A stretch of DNA of 62,662 nt from assembly GCA_947259075.1 (NCBI GenBank), contig CAMYKQ010000021.1, positions 1 through 62,662 on the forward strand, in the 5' to 3' direction. Below, in pieces: positions 10,023-20,125 of this stretch; within the stretch, counting starts at the first letter, position 1, and each line of letters starts with the position of its first letter. The notes under the pieces were generated by a model. The model was not told the DNA's origin, ran no database searches, and was given only the letters and a program-made list of their open reading frames with translations. This stretch comes from an uncultured Gammaproteobacteria bacterium (GTDB lineage: Bacteria > Pseudomonadota > Gammaproteobacteria > DRLM01). The position numbers were made by a program, and so were the translations under genes.

Positions 10023-11213
10023 ATGCTGAACGGATTATTGGATATGCCATGGTGGGGTTATGTCGTGGTGGCTTTGGTATTTACGCACATCACCATCGCC
10101 GCCGTTACTATTTTTCTTCACCGCCACCAAGCCCATCGGGCCTTGGAGCTTCACCCAATTGTGAGCCATTTTTTCCGTTTTTGGTTGTGGCTGAGCACGG
10201 GCATGGTCACCAAGGAGTGGACGGCGGTGCATCGCAAGCATCACGCTCGCTGCGAAACCGAGGAAGATCCTCATAGCCCGCAGATCTTTGGTCTGCGTAA
10301 ATTACTGCTGGAAGGCGCCGAACTCTATCGTAAGGAGTCAGCCAATCCGGAAACCCTGGAAAAATATGGCCGTGGCACGCCTGACGATTGGTTGGAACGC
10401 CATGTCTACACCGGCAGGAGCAAGCTGGGCATTGGTGTAATGCTGGCCACGAACCTGGTTTTGTTCGGACCCATAGGCCTGACGATCTGGGCGGTGCAAA
10501 TGCTGTGGATCCCGATTTTTGCCGCGGGCATCGTCAACGGTATTGGCCATTTTTGGGGTTACCGTAATTATGAGAGCCCGGATGCCTCCACCAATATATC
10601 GCCCTGGGGCATTATCATCGGTGGTGAAGAATTGCATAACAATCACCATGCCTTTCCCAGCTCAGCCAAGCTGTCTTCCAAACCATGGGAGTTCGATATC
10701 GGTTGGTTGTACATTCGTACCTTCGAGATACTTGGCCTGGCCAAGGTGAAGAAGGTGGCGCCCGAACCCGTCATTAACCTCGCTAAACACGCGGTGGACA
10801 TGGAGACGGTGAAGGCTATTTTGGTCAACCGTCTGCATGTGCTGTCCCATTACGCTAAAGATGTGGTGGTGCCGGTGCTGCGCGAAGAGGCGCATAAGGC
10901 CGATGAGGGTTGCCGTAGTCTGCTCAAGCGGGCGAAAACCACCTTGGTGCGCGGCGATGCCGTGATGCGCGAGGCCGATAAGACTCAGTTGCAGGCCGCG
11001 ATGAGCCGCAGCCAAACCTTGGCCACGGTCTATGAATACAAGACCCGGCTGCAGGATTTGTGGCAGCGTACCCACACCTCGCAAGACAGCTTGCTGCACG
11101 CCTTGCAAGAGTGGTGCAAGCAGGCCGAGGAGACCCGCATCAAGGTGCTGCAAGACTTTGCCCGCTCCTTGCGCGGTTATACCCTGCCCTTGCAGCATCC
11201 GGCCGCCGCATAA
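10023..11213 (+). CDS. Membrane fatty acid desaturase (acyl-CoA delta-9 type) with helical C-terminal tail
   Basis: A 396-residue di-iron membrane desaturase that should introduce a double bond into acyl chains to tune membrane fluidity. The histidine boxes are HRHQAHR (residues ~37-43), HRKHHA (~74) and HNNHHAF (~210). Hydrophobic segments near 11-30 and 140-175 flank them. Residues ~265-396 form a long charged, Ala/Gln-rich helical extension with no histidine boxes, absent from minimal desaturases. The frame is open to 9957, but that region overlaps the candidate promoter, so the ATG at 10023 is preferred. The gene is monocistronic and ends just before a strong terminator. Confidence 0.88.
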   Translation: MLNGLLDMPWWGYVVVALVFTHITIAAVTIFLHRHQAHRALELHPIVSHFFRFWLWLSTGMVTKEWTAVHRKHHARCETEEDPHSPQIFGLRKLLLEGAELYRKESANPETLEKYGRGTPDDWLERHVYTGRSKLGIGVMLATNLVLFGPIGLTIWAVQMLWIPIFAAGIVNGIGHFWGYRNYESPDASTNISPWGIIIGGEELHNNHHAFPSSAKLSSKPWEFDIGWLYIRTFEILGLAKVKKVAPEPVINLAKHAVDMETVKAILVNRLHVLSHYAKDVVVPVLREEAHKADEGCRSLLKRAKTTLVRGDAVMREADKTQLQAAMSRSQTLATVYEYKTRLQDLWQRTHTSQDSLLHALQEWCKQAEETRIKVLQDFARSLRGYTLPLQHPAAA

Positions 11214-11267
11214 GCGGTCATGGCGATGTGGTTTCGCGGCCCATTCATTTGGGCCGCGGCCAGCCAT

Positions 11268-11296
11268 AAAAAAACCCGCCAGTGGCGGGTTTTTTT
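11268..11296. terminator. Bidirectional rho-independent terminator
   Basis: A hairpin CCCGCC-AGT-GGCGGG is flanked by seven A on the left and seven T on the right, so it can act on both strands. It serves the desaturase gene (+) and rpmB-rpmG (-), which converge here. Confidence 0.9.
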
Positions 11297-11317
11297 ATGG
11301 GGCTTCGCAAGTTCGTA

Positions 11318-11473
11318 TTATTTGATCTTGCTTTCTTTGTAAGCAACGTGCTTACGCACCACCGGGTCATATTTCTTCATTTCCATCTTGTCCGGCGTGT
11401 TGCGCTTGTTTTTGATGGTGGTGTAGAAATGGCCGGTACCGGCGCTGGAAACGAGTTTGATTTTTTCACGCAT
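11318..11473 (-). CDS. rpmG: 50S ribosomal protein L33
   Basis: A 51-residue basic protein beginning [19 protein letters not shown] and ending [11 protein letters not shown], diagnostic of bacterial L33. It has no CxxC zinc motifs, so it is the zinc-independent form. L33 binds 23S rRNA near the E site. It lies 20 nt downstream of rpmB in the usual rpmB-rpmG operon and ends about 20 nt before a terminator. Confidence 0.97.
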   Translation of the reverse strand: MREKIKLVSSAGTGHFYTTIKNKRNTPDKMEMKKYDPVVRKHVAYKESKIK

Positions 11474-11493
11474 GGCGCGGACTCCTTGAAACC

Positions 11494-11730
11494 TTAGACC
11501 TTGTCGCCGCGTTCGCGGATGTCGACCAGTATCGCGTCAATGCCGCGTTTGTCGATGATACGCATGCCTTTACTGGACACGCGCAGGCGCACGAAGCGAT
11601 TCTCACTCTCCACCCAAAAGCGATGGGTGTGGAGATTGGGCAGAAAGCGACGTCTGGTCCTGTTGTTAGCGTGGGAAACATTGTTTCCCGTAATGGGCCG
11701 CTTGCCCGTAATCTGGCACACTTTGGCCAT
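11494..11730 (-). CDS. rpmB: 50S ribosomal protein L28
   Basis: A 78-residue protein starting [20 protein letters not shown] and containing [18 protein letters not shown], the L28 signature. The frame extends further upstream, but AGGAGG sits 9 nt before the ATG at 11730, which gives the standard family length. It is the first gene of rpmB-rpmG and has its own strong promoter. Confidence 0.98.
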   Translation of the reverse strand: MAKVCQITGKRPITGNNVSHANNRTRRRFLPNLHTHRFWVESENRFVRLRVSSKGMRIIDKRGIDAILVDIRERGDKV

Positions 11731-11783
11731 GGTGTTGAACCTCCTGAAATACCCAGCCGCTGCTGGCGGCGGCAAAGCGCGAA

Positions 11784-11812
11784 TTTATACCAGTCTCGGC
11801 CTCGTATTGCAA
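11784..11812 (-). promoter_or_regulatory. Promoter of rpmB-rpmG
   Basis: On the minus strand TTGCAA (11807-11812) and TATAAA (11784-11789) are separated by exactly 17 bp, a near-consensus sigma-70 promoter about 55 nt upstream of the rpmB start. Confidence 0.8.
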
Positions 11813-11834
11813 GGGCGCGGGGGTTGAATCGGGC

Positions 11835-12509
11835 TTAAAACGCCCCGCGTTCGGCCAGGGAGACGCTTTGGCCGTCGCCGATCACGATGTGGTCCAGTAC
11901 GCGGATATCCACCAAACCCAGGGCATCACGCAGGCGCCGGGTCAGATGGACGTCGGCCTCGCTGGGTTCGGCCACGCCGGAGGGGTGGTTGTGGGCCAGG
12001 ATCACCGCCGCCGCGTTGAGGGCGAGGGCGCGCCGCACGACTTCGCGGGGGTGGACGCTGGTGCCGTCGATGGTGCCGCGGAACATCTCGTGAAATTCAA
12101 TGACCCGGTGGCGGTTGTCGAGAAACAGGCAGGCGAACACTTCGTAGGGGTAGTGGCGCAGCTGCGCCTGTAAAAAGCGCCGGGTGTCGTCCGGGTTGCC
12201 CAGGGCCTCGCCGCGCTTGAGGGTGTCGAACAGGTGGCGGCGGCCCATTTCCAGCACGGCTTGTAATTGCACGAATTTAGCCTCGCCCAGACCTTTGCCT
12301 TGGCAGAAGCGCGACTGGCCCGCCTCTAGCAAGGCGCGCAGCCCGCCGTATTCGCCGAGCAGCTCGCGGGCGAGGTCCACCGCGGTTTTGCCGCGCACGC
12401 CGGTACGGAGGAATATCGCCAGCAGCTCGGCGTCCGACAGGGCTTGGGGGCCGCGTTGCAGCAATTTCTCCCGCGGACGTTCTTCGATGGGCCAATCGGT
12501 GATGGCCAT
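11835..12509 (-). CDS. radC: RadC/YicR family JAB domain protein
   Basis: A 224-residue protein of the RadC family. An N-terminal helix-hairpin-helix-like region ([20 protein letters not shown], then [16 protein letters not shown]) precedes a JAMM metalloprotease-like domain with the zinc motif LAHNHPSG and a downstream Asp in [12 protein letters not shown]. Despite the name, a DNA-repair role is not established for the family, and biochemical function is uncertain. The frame runs on upstream as an antisense shadow of coaBC. The ATG at 12509 is preceded by a purine-rich GGAGGAAGC and gives the normal length. The radC/coaBC divergent pair is common in proteobacteria. Confidence 0.93.
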   Translation of the reverse strand: MAITDWPIEERPREKLLQRGPQALSDAELLAIFLRTGVRGKTAVDLARELLGEYGGLRALLEAGQSRFCQGKGLGEAKFVQLQAVLEMGRRHLFDTLKRGEALGNPDDTRRFLQAQLRHYPYEVFACLFLDNRHRVIEFHEMFRGTIDGTSVHPREVVRRALALNAAAVILAHNHPSGVAEPSEADVHLTRRLRDALGLVDIRVLDHIVIGDGQSVSLAERGAF

Positions 12510-12612
12510 GGCGCTTCCTCCCTGGCGTGTTTCGCCCTCGCGTATGGGATGGCCGATGGCAATAGAGGTGGCGAATCTGTTATTTTTATCGCCCTTTCGA
12601 CCGGACATCAGA

Positions 12613-13815
12613 ATGCAGCGCATGGGGCACTTGGTCAATAAGCGGATCGTGGTCGGCATCACCGGCGGCATCGCGGCGTATAAAGCGGCCGAGCTGGTAC
12701 GCCGCCTCAAAGATGCCGGTGCCGAGGTGCGGGTGGTGATGACCCCGGCGGCGACGGAGTTCATCACCCCGCTCACCCTGCAAGCCCTGTCCGGGCGGCC
12801 GGTGCATGTGCATCTTTTGGACGCCAGCGAGGAAAGCGCGATGGGCCACATCGCCTTGGCGCGCTGGGCCGACGCGGTGGTGGTGGCGCCGGCCACCGCG
12901 GATTTCATGGCCAAGCTGGCCCATGGCCGCGCCGACGATCTGCTGAGCACGCTGTGTCTGGCCAGCCGCGCGCCGCTGTTACTCGCCCCGGCGATGAATA
13001 CCGTGATGTGGGAGCACCCCGCGACCCAGGCCAATGCCCGCCTCTTGCGCGAGCGCGGCCTGCGTTTGCTCGGCCCCGCCGAGGGTGAGCAGGCCTGCGG
13101 CGAGACCGGCCCCGGACGCATGGTCGAGCCGCCCCTCATCGCCGAGACGGTGGCGGGCCTGTTCGTCAGCGGCGTCCTGCAAGGCAAAACGGTGCTGGTG
13201 ACGGCGGGGCCGACCCGCGAGGCGCTCGACCCGGTGCGCTATATCAGCAATCGCAGTTCCGGCAAGATGGGCTACGCCGTGGCCGAGGCCGCGATGGAGG
13301 CCGGGGCGCGGGTGCTGCTGGTGAGCGGCCCCACCGCCTTGACGCCGCCGCCGCGGGTCGAGTGCGTGACGGTGGAAAGCGCGGCCGAGATGCATGAGGC
13401 GGTGCTGGCGCGGTTGGCGGCGGTGGATATCTTTATTGGCGCGGCGGCGGTGGCCGATTACACTAGCGCCGCCGCGCCGCAGAAGATCAAAAAGAATGAC
13501 GCGCGCGTGGCATTGGAACTGACGCGGACCCTGGATATAGTCGCGGTGGTCGCGGCCCATAAGCCCCGCCCCTACACGGTAGCCTTCGCGGCGGAGACCG
13601 AGAATTTACTGGCCAACGCGCAGCACAAACTGGAGGCGAAAAACCTGGATTTGGTCGCCGCCAATTGGGTGGGCCGCCCCGGCTTGGGCTTTGACGGCGA
13701 CGACAATGCCCTGACCGTGTTGTGGCGCGGCGGCCAGGCGGAATGGCCCGCCGCGAGCAAGCGCGCCTTGGCCCGCCAACTGATTTCACTCATAGCCGAG
13801 CAATATCATGCGTAA
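12613..13815 (+). CDS. coaBC: Bifunctional phosphopantothenoylcysteine decarboxylase / synthetase CoaBC
   Basis: CoaBC joins cysteine to phosphopantothenate (CoaB) and decarboxylates the product (CoaC), two steps of coenzyme A synthesis. The 400-residue protein has the flavin-binding CoaC domain first: [14 protein letters not shown], then [17 protein letters not shown] and [10 protein letters not shown] with the proton-donor Cys. The CoaB domain begins at about residue 190 ([18 protein letters not shown]) and contains the KIKKND lysine motif. Start options are ATG at 12613 or 12622; neither has a clear ribosome-binding site. The 3' end overlaps dut by 8 nt, indicating co-translation. Confidence 0.96.
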   Translation: MQRMGHLVNKRIVVGITGGIAAYKAAELVRRLKDAGAEVRVVMTPAATEFITPLTLQALSGRPVHVHLLDASEESAMGHIALARWADAVVVAPATADFMAKLAHGRADDLLSTLCLASRAPLLLAPAMNTVMWEHPATQANARLLRERGLRLLGPAEGEQACGETGPGRMVEPPLIAETVAGLFVSGVLQGKTVLVTAGPTREALDPVRYISNRSSGKMGYAVAEAAMEAGARVLLVSGPTALTPPPRVECVTVESAAEMHEAVLARLAAVDIFIGAAAVADYTSAAAPQKIKKNDARVALELTRTLDIVAVVAAHKPRPYTVAFAAETENLLANAQHKLEAKNLDLVAANWVGRPGLGFDGDDNALTVLWRGGQAEWPAASKRALARQLISLIAEQYHA

Positions 13816-14263
13816 TATTCAAGTTAAGATTCTCGACGCCCGCATTGGCAAGGAGTTTCCTTTGCCGCATTACGCCACCGAGGGGGCGGCGGGCATGGAT
13901 TTACGGGCCTGTCTCAGCGCGCCGCTGGAGTTGCAGCCGGGCGAGACCCAGTTGATCCCCACTGGAATCGCCCTGCATTTAGCCGATAAAGGGATGGCGG
14001 CGGTGCTGTTGCCGCGCTCTGGCTTGGGTCATAAACATGGTATCGTGTTGGGTAATTTGGTCGGATTGATCGACTCTGATTATCAAGGCCAGTTGTTTGT
14101 TTCATGTTGGAACCGCGGTACGGACGCGTTTGTGATTAATGTCGGGGAGCGCATTGCGCAAATGGTGTTTGTGCCCGTGATCCAAGCCGCGTTTGAAGTA
14201 GTGCAGGAGTTTGACGCCAGCCGGCGTGGCGAAGGCGGATTCGGCCACTCCGGCCGCCATTGA
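13808..14263 (+). CDS. dut: dUTP diphosphatase
   Basis: Dut hydrolyses dUTP to dUMP, keeping uracil out of DNA and feeding dTMP synthesis. The 151-residue trimeric-type enzyme shows its motifs in order: AAGMDLRA (1), [12 protein letters not shown] (2), [13 protein letters not shown] (3), [12 protein letters not shown] (4) and the C-terminal [12 protein letters not shown] (5, closes over the substrate). The start lies inside the coaBC 3' end. algC follows, as in pseudomonads. Confidence 0.98.
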   Translation: MRNIQVKILDARIGKEFPLPHYATEGAAGMDLRACLSAPLELQPGETQLIPTGIALHLADKGMAAVLLPRSGLGHKHGIVLGNLVGLIDSDYQGQLFVSCWNRGTDAFVINVGERIAQMVFVPVIQAAFEVVQEFDASRRGEGGFGHSGRH

Positions 14264-14369
14264 TGATGATTTAGAAACCGGATGGCGGGTGTTGTGATGC
14301 AATGCCGGTCAGCCGCTAGCGGGTTTAATGAGCTGTAAGGATAAATTCTAAGAAGGGCGCAGCGTTTTC

Positions 14370-16913
14370 ATGGCCTACCAAGAGTCAGAGGGGCTACTAG
14401 AAGAGCACGAGCCGCGTTCCAAACGCGCGCCACGCGTGCTGAGTCTCGCCCGCTTGAGCGTGGCCGGTCTGGTGTGCGCGGGCGTGGTGCTGGGCGTGGC
14501 TGGCCTGCTGGTCTATAAAATTTACAATACGACGGCGCAGCGTTTTCTAGAGCAGCGCGTGCAGACCTTGACCAGCGAGGTCAATTACGCGCTGGCCATC
14601 GCCATTCAAACCGCCGCCACCGATGTCGAGAGCGCGGCGCGGGATGCCCTTGTGGCGCAAGCCTTGCGCAGCGGTGACCCGGTGCAGCTGGCCAATGCCG
14701 AGCTGCGGATCGGCAAGCGTTTTCGTGACGCGCTGCGGGTGCGGGTATTGCGTCCCGGCGCCAGTGGTGCCGAGGTAGGGGCGTTTCCCCGTTTGGGTTA
14801 TGCCGATCTCGATATGGTGCATATGGCGGAAGCCAGCGGCGATTCACCCTTGGTGGAGGCGCACCTCTTTGGGACCGAAGAGGCGCATATCGATATGATG
14901 CGGCCGGTGCGCGGCGATGGTGAAACACCTTTGCTCGGGCATGTGCTCGTAAGTTTCAGCGCGGACATGGTGCGCCATGCCATAGACAATATCTCGGTGC
15001 CAGTCGGGTATCTCGAAGTGCGTCAGCGCACCGACGATCAGGGCGCAACGGTGGTTTTGGCCTCTAAGGGCGACGCCCAGTTGGTGTCGCGGACGCCCGC
15101 GCGCTTGGCGAATCTCCCGGGCACGCGCTGGCAGATAGCGTTCGCGCCTTCACCCGCGGAGGCGGAGGCCTTGGTTTGGCGCGGCGCCTTGTTATGGGGG
15201 GTATTCGCGGGCGCGCTGGCTTTGTTGATGCTGATCGCCTACGGCATCCACCGTATCTTGCTGCGTTCGGTGCAGGCCGATTTGGAGACGCTGATCGATG
15301 TGGTGCGCGACGCGCGCGCCGGCCGGCCGCAGCGCTTGGACTATCCTTTGCGGCTGGAAGATTTTCGCGGCACTGTCGAGGTTTTGAGCACTGCTACGGT
15401 CGATGCGGAAGAAGCGCCGCCGCCTCTGCCAGTGGACATGATGGAGCCTAGTCACGCTACGCCGCAGTTCACCGCCGATCAGTTTCCGCTGGAGGCATTC
15501 AGTCAGCCGGTTCAAGCAACGAAGAATGAGAGCGCAGTGAATTTACCGACATCGATTTTTCGCGCTTATGATATCCGCGGCGTGGTGGGCGAGACGCTCA
15601 CCGAAGAAATCGTCTACGAGATTGGCCGTGCCCTCGGCAGCGAGGCCTTCGCCCGTGGTCAGCAAACCGTGGTGGTGGCGCGCGACGGCCGCTTGTCCGG
15701 CCCGACCTTGAGCGAGGCCTTGGGTAACGGTTTGCGCGCGGCGGGGCGCGATGTCATCGACATTGGCCGCGTGCCCACGCCGGTGCTGTACTTCGCCACG
15801 CATTACCTCAATACCGGCTCTGGCGTCATGCTCACCGGCAGCCACAATCCGCCCGATTACAACGGACTGAAAATGGTGCTCAAGGGCGATACCTTGGCCG
15901 AAGGCGATATCCAAGCCTTGCGGCGGCGCATCGAAAAGAGTGATTACTCCAGCGGCTCCGGCAGCTACCGGCGGCAAGAGATCTTGGCCGATTACATTCA
16001 AACCATCACCCAAGACGTGCGTCTGAAACGGCCGTTGAAGGTCGTGGTCGATTGCGGCAACGGCGTGGCGGGTGATTCCGCGCCAAAACTGCTGCGGGCC
16101 TTGGGTTGTGATGTGGTCGAGTTGTATTGCTGCGAGGTGGACGGACATTTCCCCAATCACCACCCCGATCCCAGTCAGCCGGAAAACCTGCAAGACTTGA
16201 TCGCCGCCGTGCCGCGCCATCAAGCGGATTTGGGTTTGGCCTTCGACGGTGACGGTGACCGCGTGGCCTTGGTGGACGCCAAGGGCGGTATCATTTGGCC
16301 GGATCGCCAGCTGATGCTCTACGCCAAGGATGTGTTGTCGCGCAATCCCGGCGCCACCATCATCTTCGACGTCAAATGCAGCCGCCACTTGGTCAAGTTC
16401 ATCACCAAGCACGGCGGCCAGCCGCTGATGTGGAAGACCGGCCATTCATTGATTAAACGCAAAATGAAAGAGATCGGCGCATTGCTCGCGGGTGAGATGA
16501 GCGGTCACATCTTTTTCAAGGAACGCTGGTTCGGTTTCGACGACGGTTTGTACACCGCGGCGCGTTTGCTGGAGATCCTCGCCGCCGATGAACGTCCCGT
16601 GAGTGAGATCTTCGCCGAACTGCCCGATGCCGTCAGCACGCCCGAATTGCGGGTGGATTTGCGCGAGGGCGAACAGACGGTCTTTATGCAGCGCCTATTG
16701 GAATTGGCGCAATTCAAGGGCGCGGTGCTTACCACCATCGACGGCCTGCGCGCCGATTTCGAGGATGGCTGGGGCTTGGTGCGCGCATCGAACACGACCC
16801 CTTCGTTGATTCTGCGTTTCGAGGCCAACACCGACGCGGCGCTCAAACGCATTCAAAATGATTTCCGCGCGGTGATGCACAAGACCGATCCCGCGGTGAA
16901 ACTGCCGTTTTAA
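14370..16913 (+). CDS. algC: Phosphomannomutase/phosphoglucomutase (AlgC-type) with N-terminal membrane sensor-like domain
   Basis: The C-terminal part (residues ~391-847) is a complete alpha-D-phosphohexomutase that interconverts Man-6-P/Man-1-P and Glc-6-P/Glc-1-P for polysaccharide and LPS precursors. Motifs are IFRAYDIRGVVGE at its start, the phosphoserine loop GVMLTGSHNPPDYNG, the metal site FDGDGDRVAL and the sugar-binding GEMSGHIF. The N-terminal ~390 residues are unusual for the enzyme: a membrane helix (~29-50), a presumably periplasmic region, a second helix (~272-296) and a linker. This long form is known in pseudomonads and relatives, with N-terminal function unclear. Position dut-algC-argB is the conserved one. 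Confidence 0.92.
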   Translation: MAYQESEGLLEEHEPRSKRAPRVLSLARLSVAGLVCAGVVLGVAGLLVYKIYNTTAQRFLEQRVQTLTSEVNYALAIAIQTAATDVESAARDALVAQALRSGDPVQLANAELRIGKRFRDALRVRVLRPGASGAEVGAFPRLGYADLDMVHMAEASGDSPLVEAHLFGTEEAHIDMMRPVRGDGETPLLGHVLVSFSADMVRHAIDNISVPVGYLEVRQRTDDQGATVVLASKGDAQLVSRTPARLANLPGTRWQIAFAPSPAEAEALVWRGALLWGVFAGALALLMLIAYGIHRILLRSVQADLETLIDVVRDARAGRPQRLDYPLRLEDFRGTVEVLSTATVDAEEAPPPLPVDMMEPSHATPQFTADQFPLEAFSQPVQATKNESAVNLPTSIFRAYDIRGVVGETLTEEIVYEIGRALGSEAFARGQQTVVVARDGRLSGPTLSEALGNGLRAAGRDVIDIGRVPTPVLYFATHYLNTGSGVMLTGSHNPPDYNGLKMVLKGDTLAEGDIQALRRRIEKSDYSSGSGSYRRQEILADYIQTITQDVRLKRPLKVVVDCGNGVAGDSAPKLLRALGCDVVELYCCEVDGHFPNHHPDPSQPENLQDLIAAVPRHQADLGLAFDGDGDRVALVDAKGGIIWPDRQLMLYAKDVLSRNPGATIIFDVKCSRHLVKFITKHGGQPLMWKTGHSLIKRKMKEIGALLAGEMSGHIFFKERWFGFDDGLYTAARLLEILAADERPVSEIFAELPDAVSTPELRVDLREGEQTVFMQRLLELAQFKGAVLTTIDGLRADFEDGWGLVRASNTTPSLILRFEANTDAALKRIQNDFRAVMHKTDPAVKLPF

Positions 16914-16945
16914 CGGCGGACGCAAACGCATAATTCTAAGGTTGA

Positions 16946-17845
<900 letters not shown>

Positions 17846-17868
17846 ATTACCGGCCTTGGCAAGATTGC

Positions 17869-18516
17869 TTATTGCTGCGCCTGTTGCGCCGCCTTTAATT
17901 CTTTGTAGCGCGCCAGATCGGCGGCGAATTTTTCGCGTATTTGGGTCTGCTGGGCGCGCTGGCTGCGGATGAAACTTAACTCCCGTTCTGTCTGGGTTTG
18001 TACGGCCTTGATGTCATCGCGCAGTTCATCGGGCACGGGATTGCCTTGGCGTTCCAAATGGGCGGCGCTTTTGGTGAGCTTTTGTTGTTCTTCGTTGAGG
18101 TTGGACAGCTTGTGCTGCGAAACATCGATGAGCCCCTCAATGGTGGCGATGTGGCGGTCGCGGGTCTCGATCAGATGCTGATCGCTGGGGTAGGTGTCGA
18201 GCAGAATCCGGTCATGCAGCGCGTGTTCCCGCGCAAGGCGCGCCGCCTCCTCCGCTTGCGCCATGCGGCGCTGTTCCTCGGCGAGCTGTTCCGGGGTCTT
18301 GGTTTTTTCCACGCTTTTAACCGTGATGCCCTGCGGATTGATGACGGAGTAGGCGCGGTTTTTTTCCGAGGCGGGCATCTGATCGCTGTAATGAACACGG
18401 CCGTTTTCATCCACCCAGCGGTAGGTGCCGGCGAACGCCGTGCCGCCCGCCTGCGCGGCAAATGCCGCGATGACGCTTAAGATGCAGAATGTGGGGGCCC
18501 GTTTACGCATAGTCAT
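17869..18516 (-). CDS. DUF4124 domain-containing exported coiled-coil protein
   Basis: A 215-residue protein with a Sec signal peptide (hydrophobic stretch ILSVIAAFAAQAGGTAFA), then a DUF4124 domain recognisable by TYRWVDENGRVHYSDQMP. The rest is Glu/Gln/Arg-rich, predicted long coiled coil (residues ~70-215). Such proteins are periplasmic and of unknown function. Two start codons six bases apart (18516 and 18510) are equally possible. It converges with argB. Confidence 0.8.
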   Translation of the reverse strand: MTMRKRAPTFCILSVIAAFAAQAGGTAFAGTYRWVDENGRVHYSDQMPASEKNRAYSVINPQGITVKSVEKTKTPEQLAEEQRRMAQAEEAARLAREHALHDRILLDTYPSDQHLIETRDRHIATIEGLIDVSQHKLSNLNEEQQKLTKSAAHLERQGNPVPDELRDDIKAVQTQTERELSFIRSQRAQQTQIREKFAADLARYKELKAAQQAQQ

Positions 18517-18599
18517 TGACTGCCATGATATTACCGTTGCGCGGCTAATACACGCTAAGGGAAGATAAGCCGCTAATTATCCCGCGAGCACGGCTGGCC

Positions 18600-19355
18600 A
18601 TGGACTGGGAAATACAACTTCTTCTCTTCATCATTTCCTTGGCGGCCAACCTGTTTTCCGCCTTCGCGGGGGGTGGCGCTGGGTTGATCCAACTGCCGGC
18701 ACTCATCTTTCTCGGGCTTCCTTTCAGTGTGGCGCTGGCCACGCACAAAGTCGCCAGCGTCGCATTGGGTATCGGCGCGACGGCAAGACACTTAAGGGAG
18801 CGCAGCCTCGATGTGCCCTTTGCCCTGTTCATGCTGGCCAGCGGCATACCCGGCGTGGTGCTGGGCGCTAGTCTGATTTTACAAGTGCCCGATCAAGCCG
18901 CCCGCATCGCATTAGGCATTCTGACCATCAGTCTTGGAATTTATTCCCGGCTGCGCCCGCAACTGGGCTTGCTGGAGGCGCCGCGTCATCGCACGCCGCG
19001 CGGTTACCTTGCGGGCGGCGCGGGTTTGTTCATTATCGGGGTGCTCAACGGGTCGCTCACCTCCGGCACCGGTTTGTTCGTGACGATCTGGCTGGTGTTG
19101 TGGTTCGGTTTCGATTACCGCCGGGCCGTCGCCTTCACCTTGGTATTGGTCGGTATTTTTTGGAACGGCGGCGGGGCGCTGACCTTGGGCCTGCTGGGCG
19201 AGATCCGCTGGTCGTGGCTGCCGGCGCTGGTGCTGGGCTCTTTGCTGGGCGGCTATGCCGGCGCGCACTTGGCGATAGTGAAGGGCAGCCGCTGGATCAA
19301 GCTCGCCTATGAGGCGATCGCGGTGCTGGTAGGTCTGAGCCTGATTTTCTTCTGA
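18600..19355 (+). CDS. TauE/SafE family anion permease
   Basis: A 251-residue polytopic membrane protein of the TauE/SafE (TSUP) family, proposed exporters of sulfite, sulfonates and other small anions. Visible are about eight hydrophobic helices and the repeated glycine-rich half motifs GGGAGLIQLPALIFLGLP (N-half) and NGSLTSGTGLFVTIW (C-half). The substrate cannot be told from sequence. It is divergent from the DUF4124 gene and convergent with pyrE. Confidence 0.83.
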   Translation: MDWEIQLLLFIISLAANLFSAFAGGGAGLIQLPALIFLGLPFSVALATHKVASVALGIGATARHLRERSLDVPFALFMLASGIPGVVLGASLILQVPDQAARIALGILTISLGIYSRLRPQLGLLEAPRHRTPRGYLAGGAGLFIIGVLNGSLTSGTGLFVTIWLVLWFGFDYRRAVAFTLVLVGIFWNGGGALTLGLLGEIRWSWLPALVLGSLLGGYAGAHLAIVKGSRWIKLAYEAIAVLVGLSLIFF

Positions 19356-19382
19356 GCGTGGCAGCAACGGCACCGCAGCCGT

Positions 19383-20024
19383 TCAAACGCCATATCGCGC
19401 GCGGTAAGCGCGAATCGCCGCGAGTGAGTTCGCCATATCGGGCATCGCGTCCAGGCAGGTGATGATGTCGTCCAGCCGGAGGATGCTGAGGACGGGAATG
19501 TTGTGGCGCTGTTCCACTTCTTGGATGGCCGAGAGTGCGCCTTGGCTGCGTTCTTGGCGATCCAGCGCCACGACCACCGCCGCCGGTTCGGCGCCCGCGG
19601 CGCGGATCAGGGCGATGGATTCACCCACCGATAAACCCGCGGAGATCACATCGTCGACGATCAGCACCTTGCCCGCGAGCGCGGCGCCTACGGTCATGCC
19701 GCCTTCACCGTGGTCCTTGGCCTCTTTACGATTGAAGGCGTATGGCAGATCACGCCCGTGTTGTTCCGCCAGCGCGATGGCGGTGGCCACCGCCAATGGC
19801 ACGCCTTTGTAGGCCGGACCGAACACCATGTCGAAGGCTATGCCAGCGCGGGTCACGGTCTCGGCGTAATAACGCCCCAGCCGGGCGATGCTGGCGCCGC
19901 TGTTGAACAGGCCGGTGTTGAAAAAATAGGGGCTGAGCCGTCCGGATTTGAGGGTGAATTCGCCGAAGCGCAGCACTTGATGGCCGATGGCGAAATCGAT
20001 GAATTCTTTTTGGTAGGGATGCAT
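19383..20024 (-). CDS. pyrE: Orotate phosphoribosyltransferase
   Basis: PyrE makes orotidine 5'-phosphate from orotate and PRPP, step five of UMP synthesis. The 213-residue protein has the N-terminus [20 protein letters not shown], the flexible loop region [12 protein letters not shown], and the PRPP signature [15 protein letters not shown] near residue 120. pyrE divergent from an exonuclease III gene is a frequent gammaproteobacterial arrangement and occurs here. Confidence 0.97.
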   Translation of the reverse strand: MHPYQKEFIDFAIGHQVLRFGEFTLKSGRLSPYFFNTGLFNSGASIARLGRYYAETVTRAGIAFDMVFGPAYKGVPLAVATAIALAEQHGRDLPYAFNRKEAKDHGEGGMTVGAALAGKVLIVDDVISAGLSVGESIALIRAAGAEPAAVVVALDRQERSQGALSAIQEVEQRHNIPVLSILRLDDIITCLDAMPDMANSLAAIRAYRARYGV

Positions 20025-20125
20025 GGCGCTATTGTAACGGTTGCGCCGCGCGCTGGGAACGCGTGAACTCGTGCCGCTTTAATTTTTGTTAAACTTGTCG
20101 GCTTTGCCGTACCTGGAATATTGCC

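Noticed and set aside
12510-13187. N-terminal extension of RadC antisense to coaBC
   Set aside because: The frame stays open but is Arg/Ser-rich without motifs. RadC has a good internal start at 12509 with a ribosome-binding site, and coaBC is clearly the coding strand.
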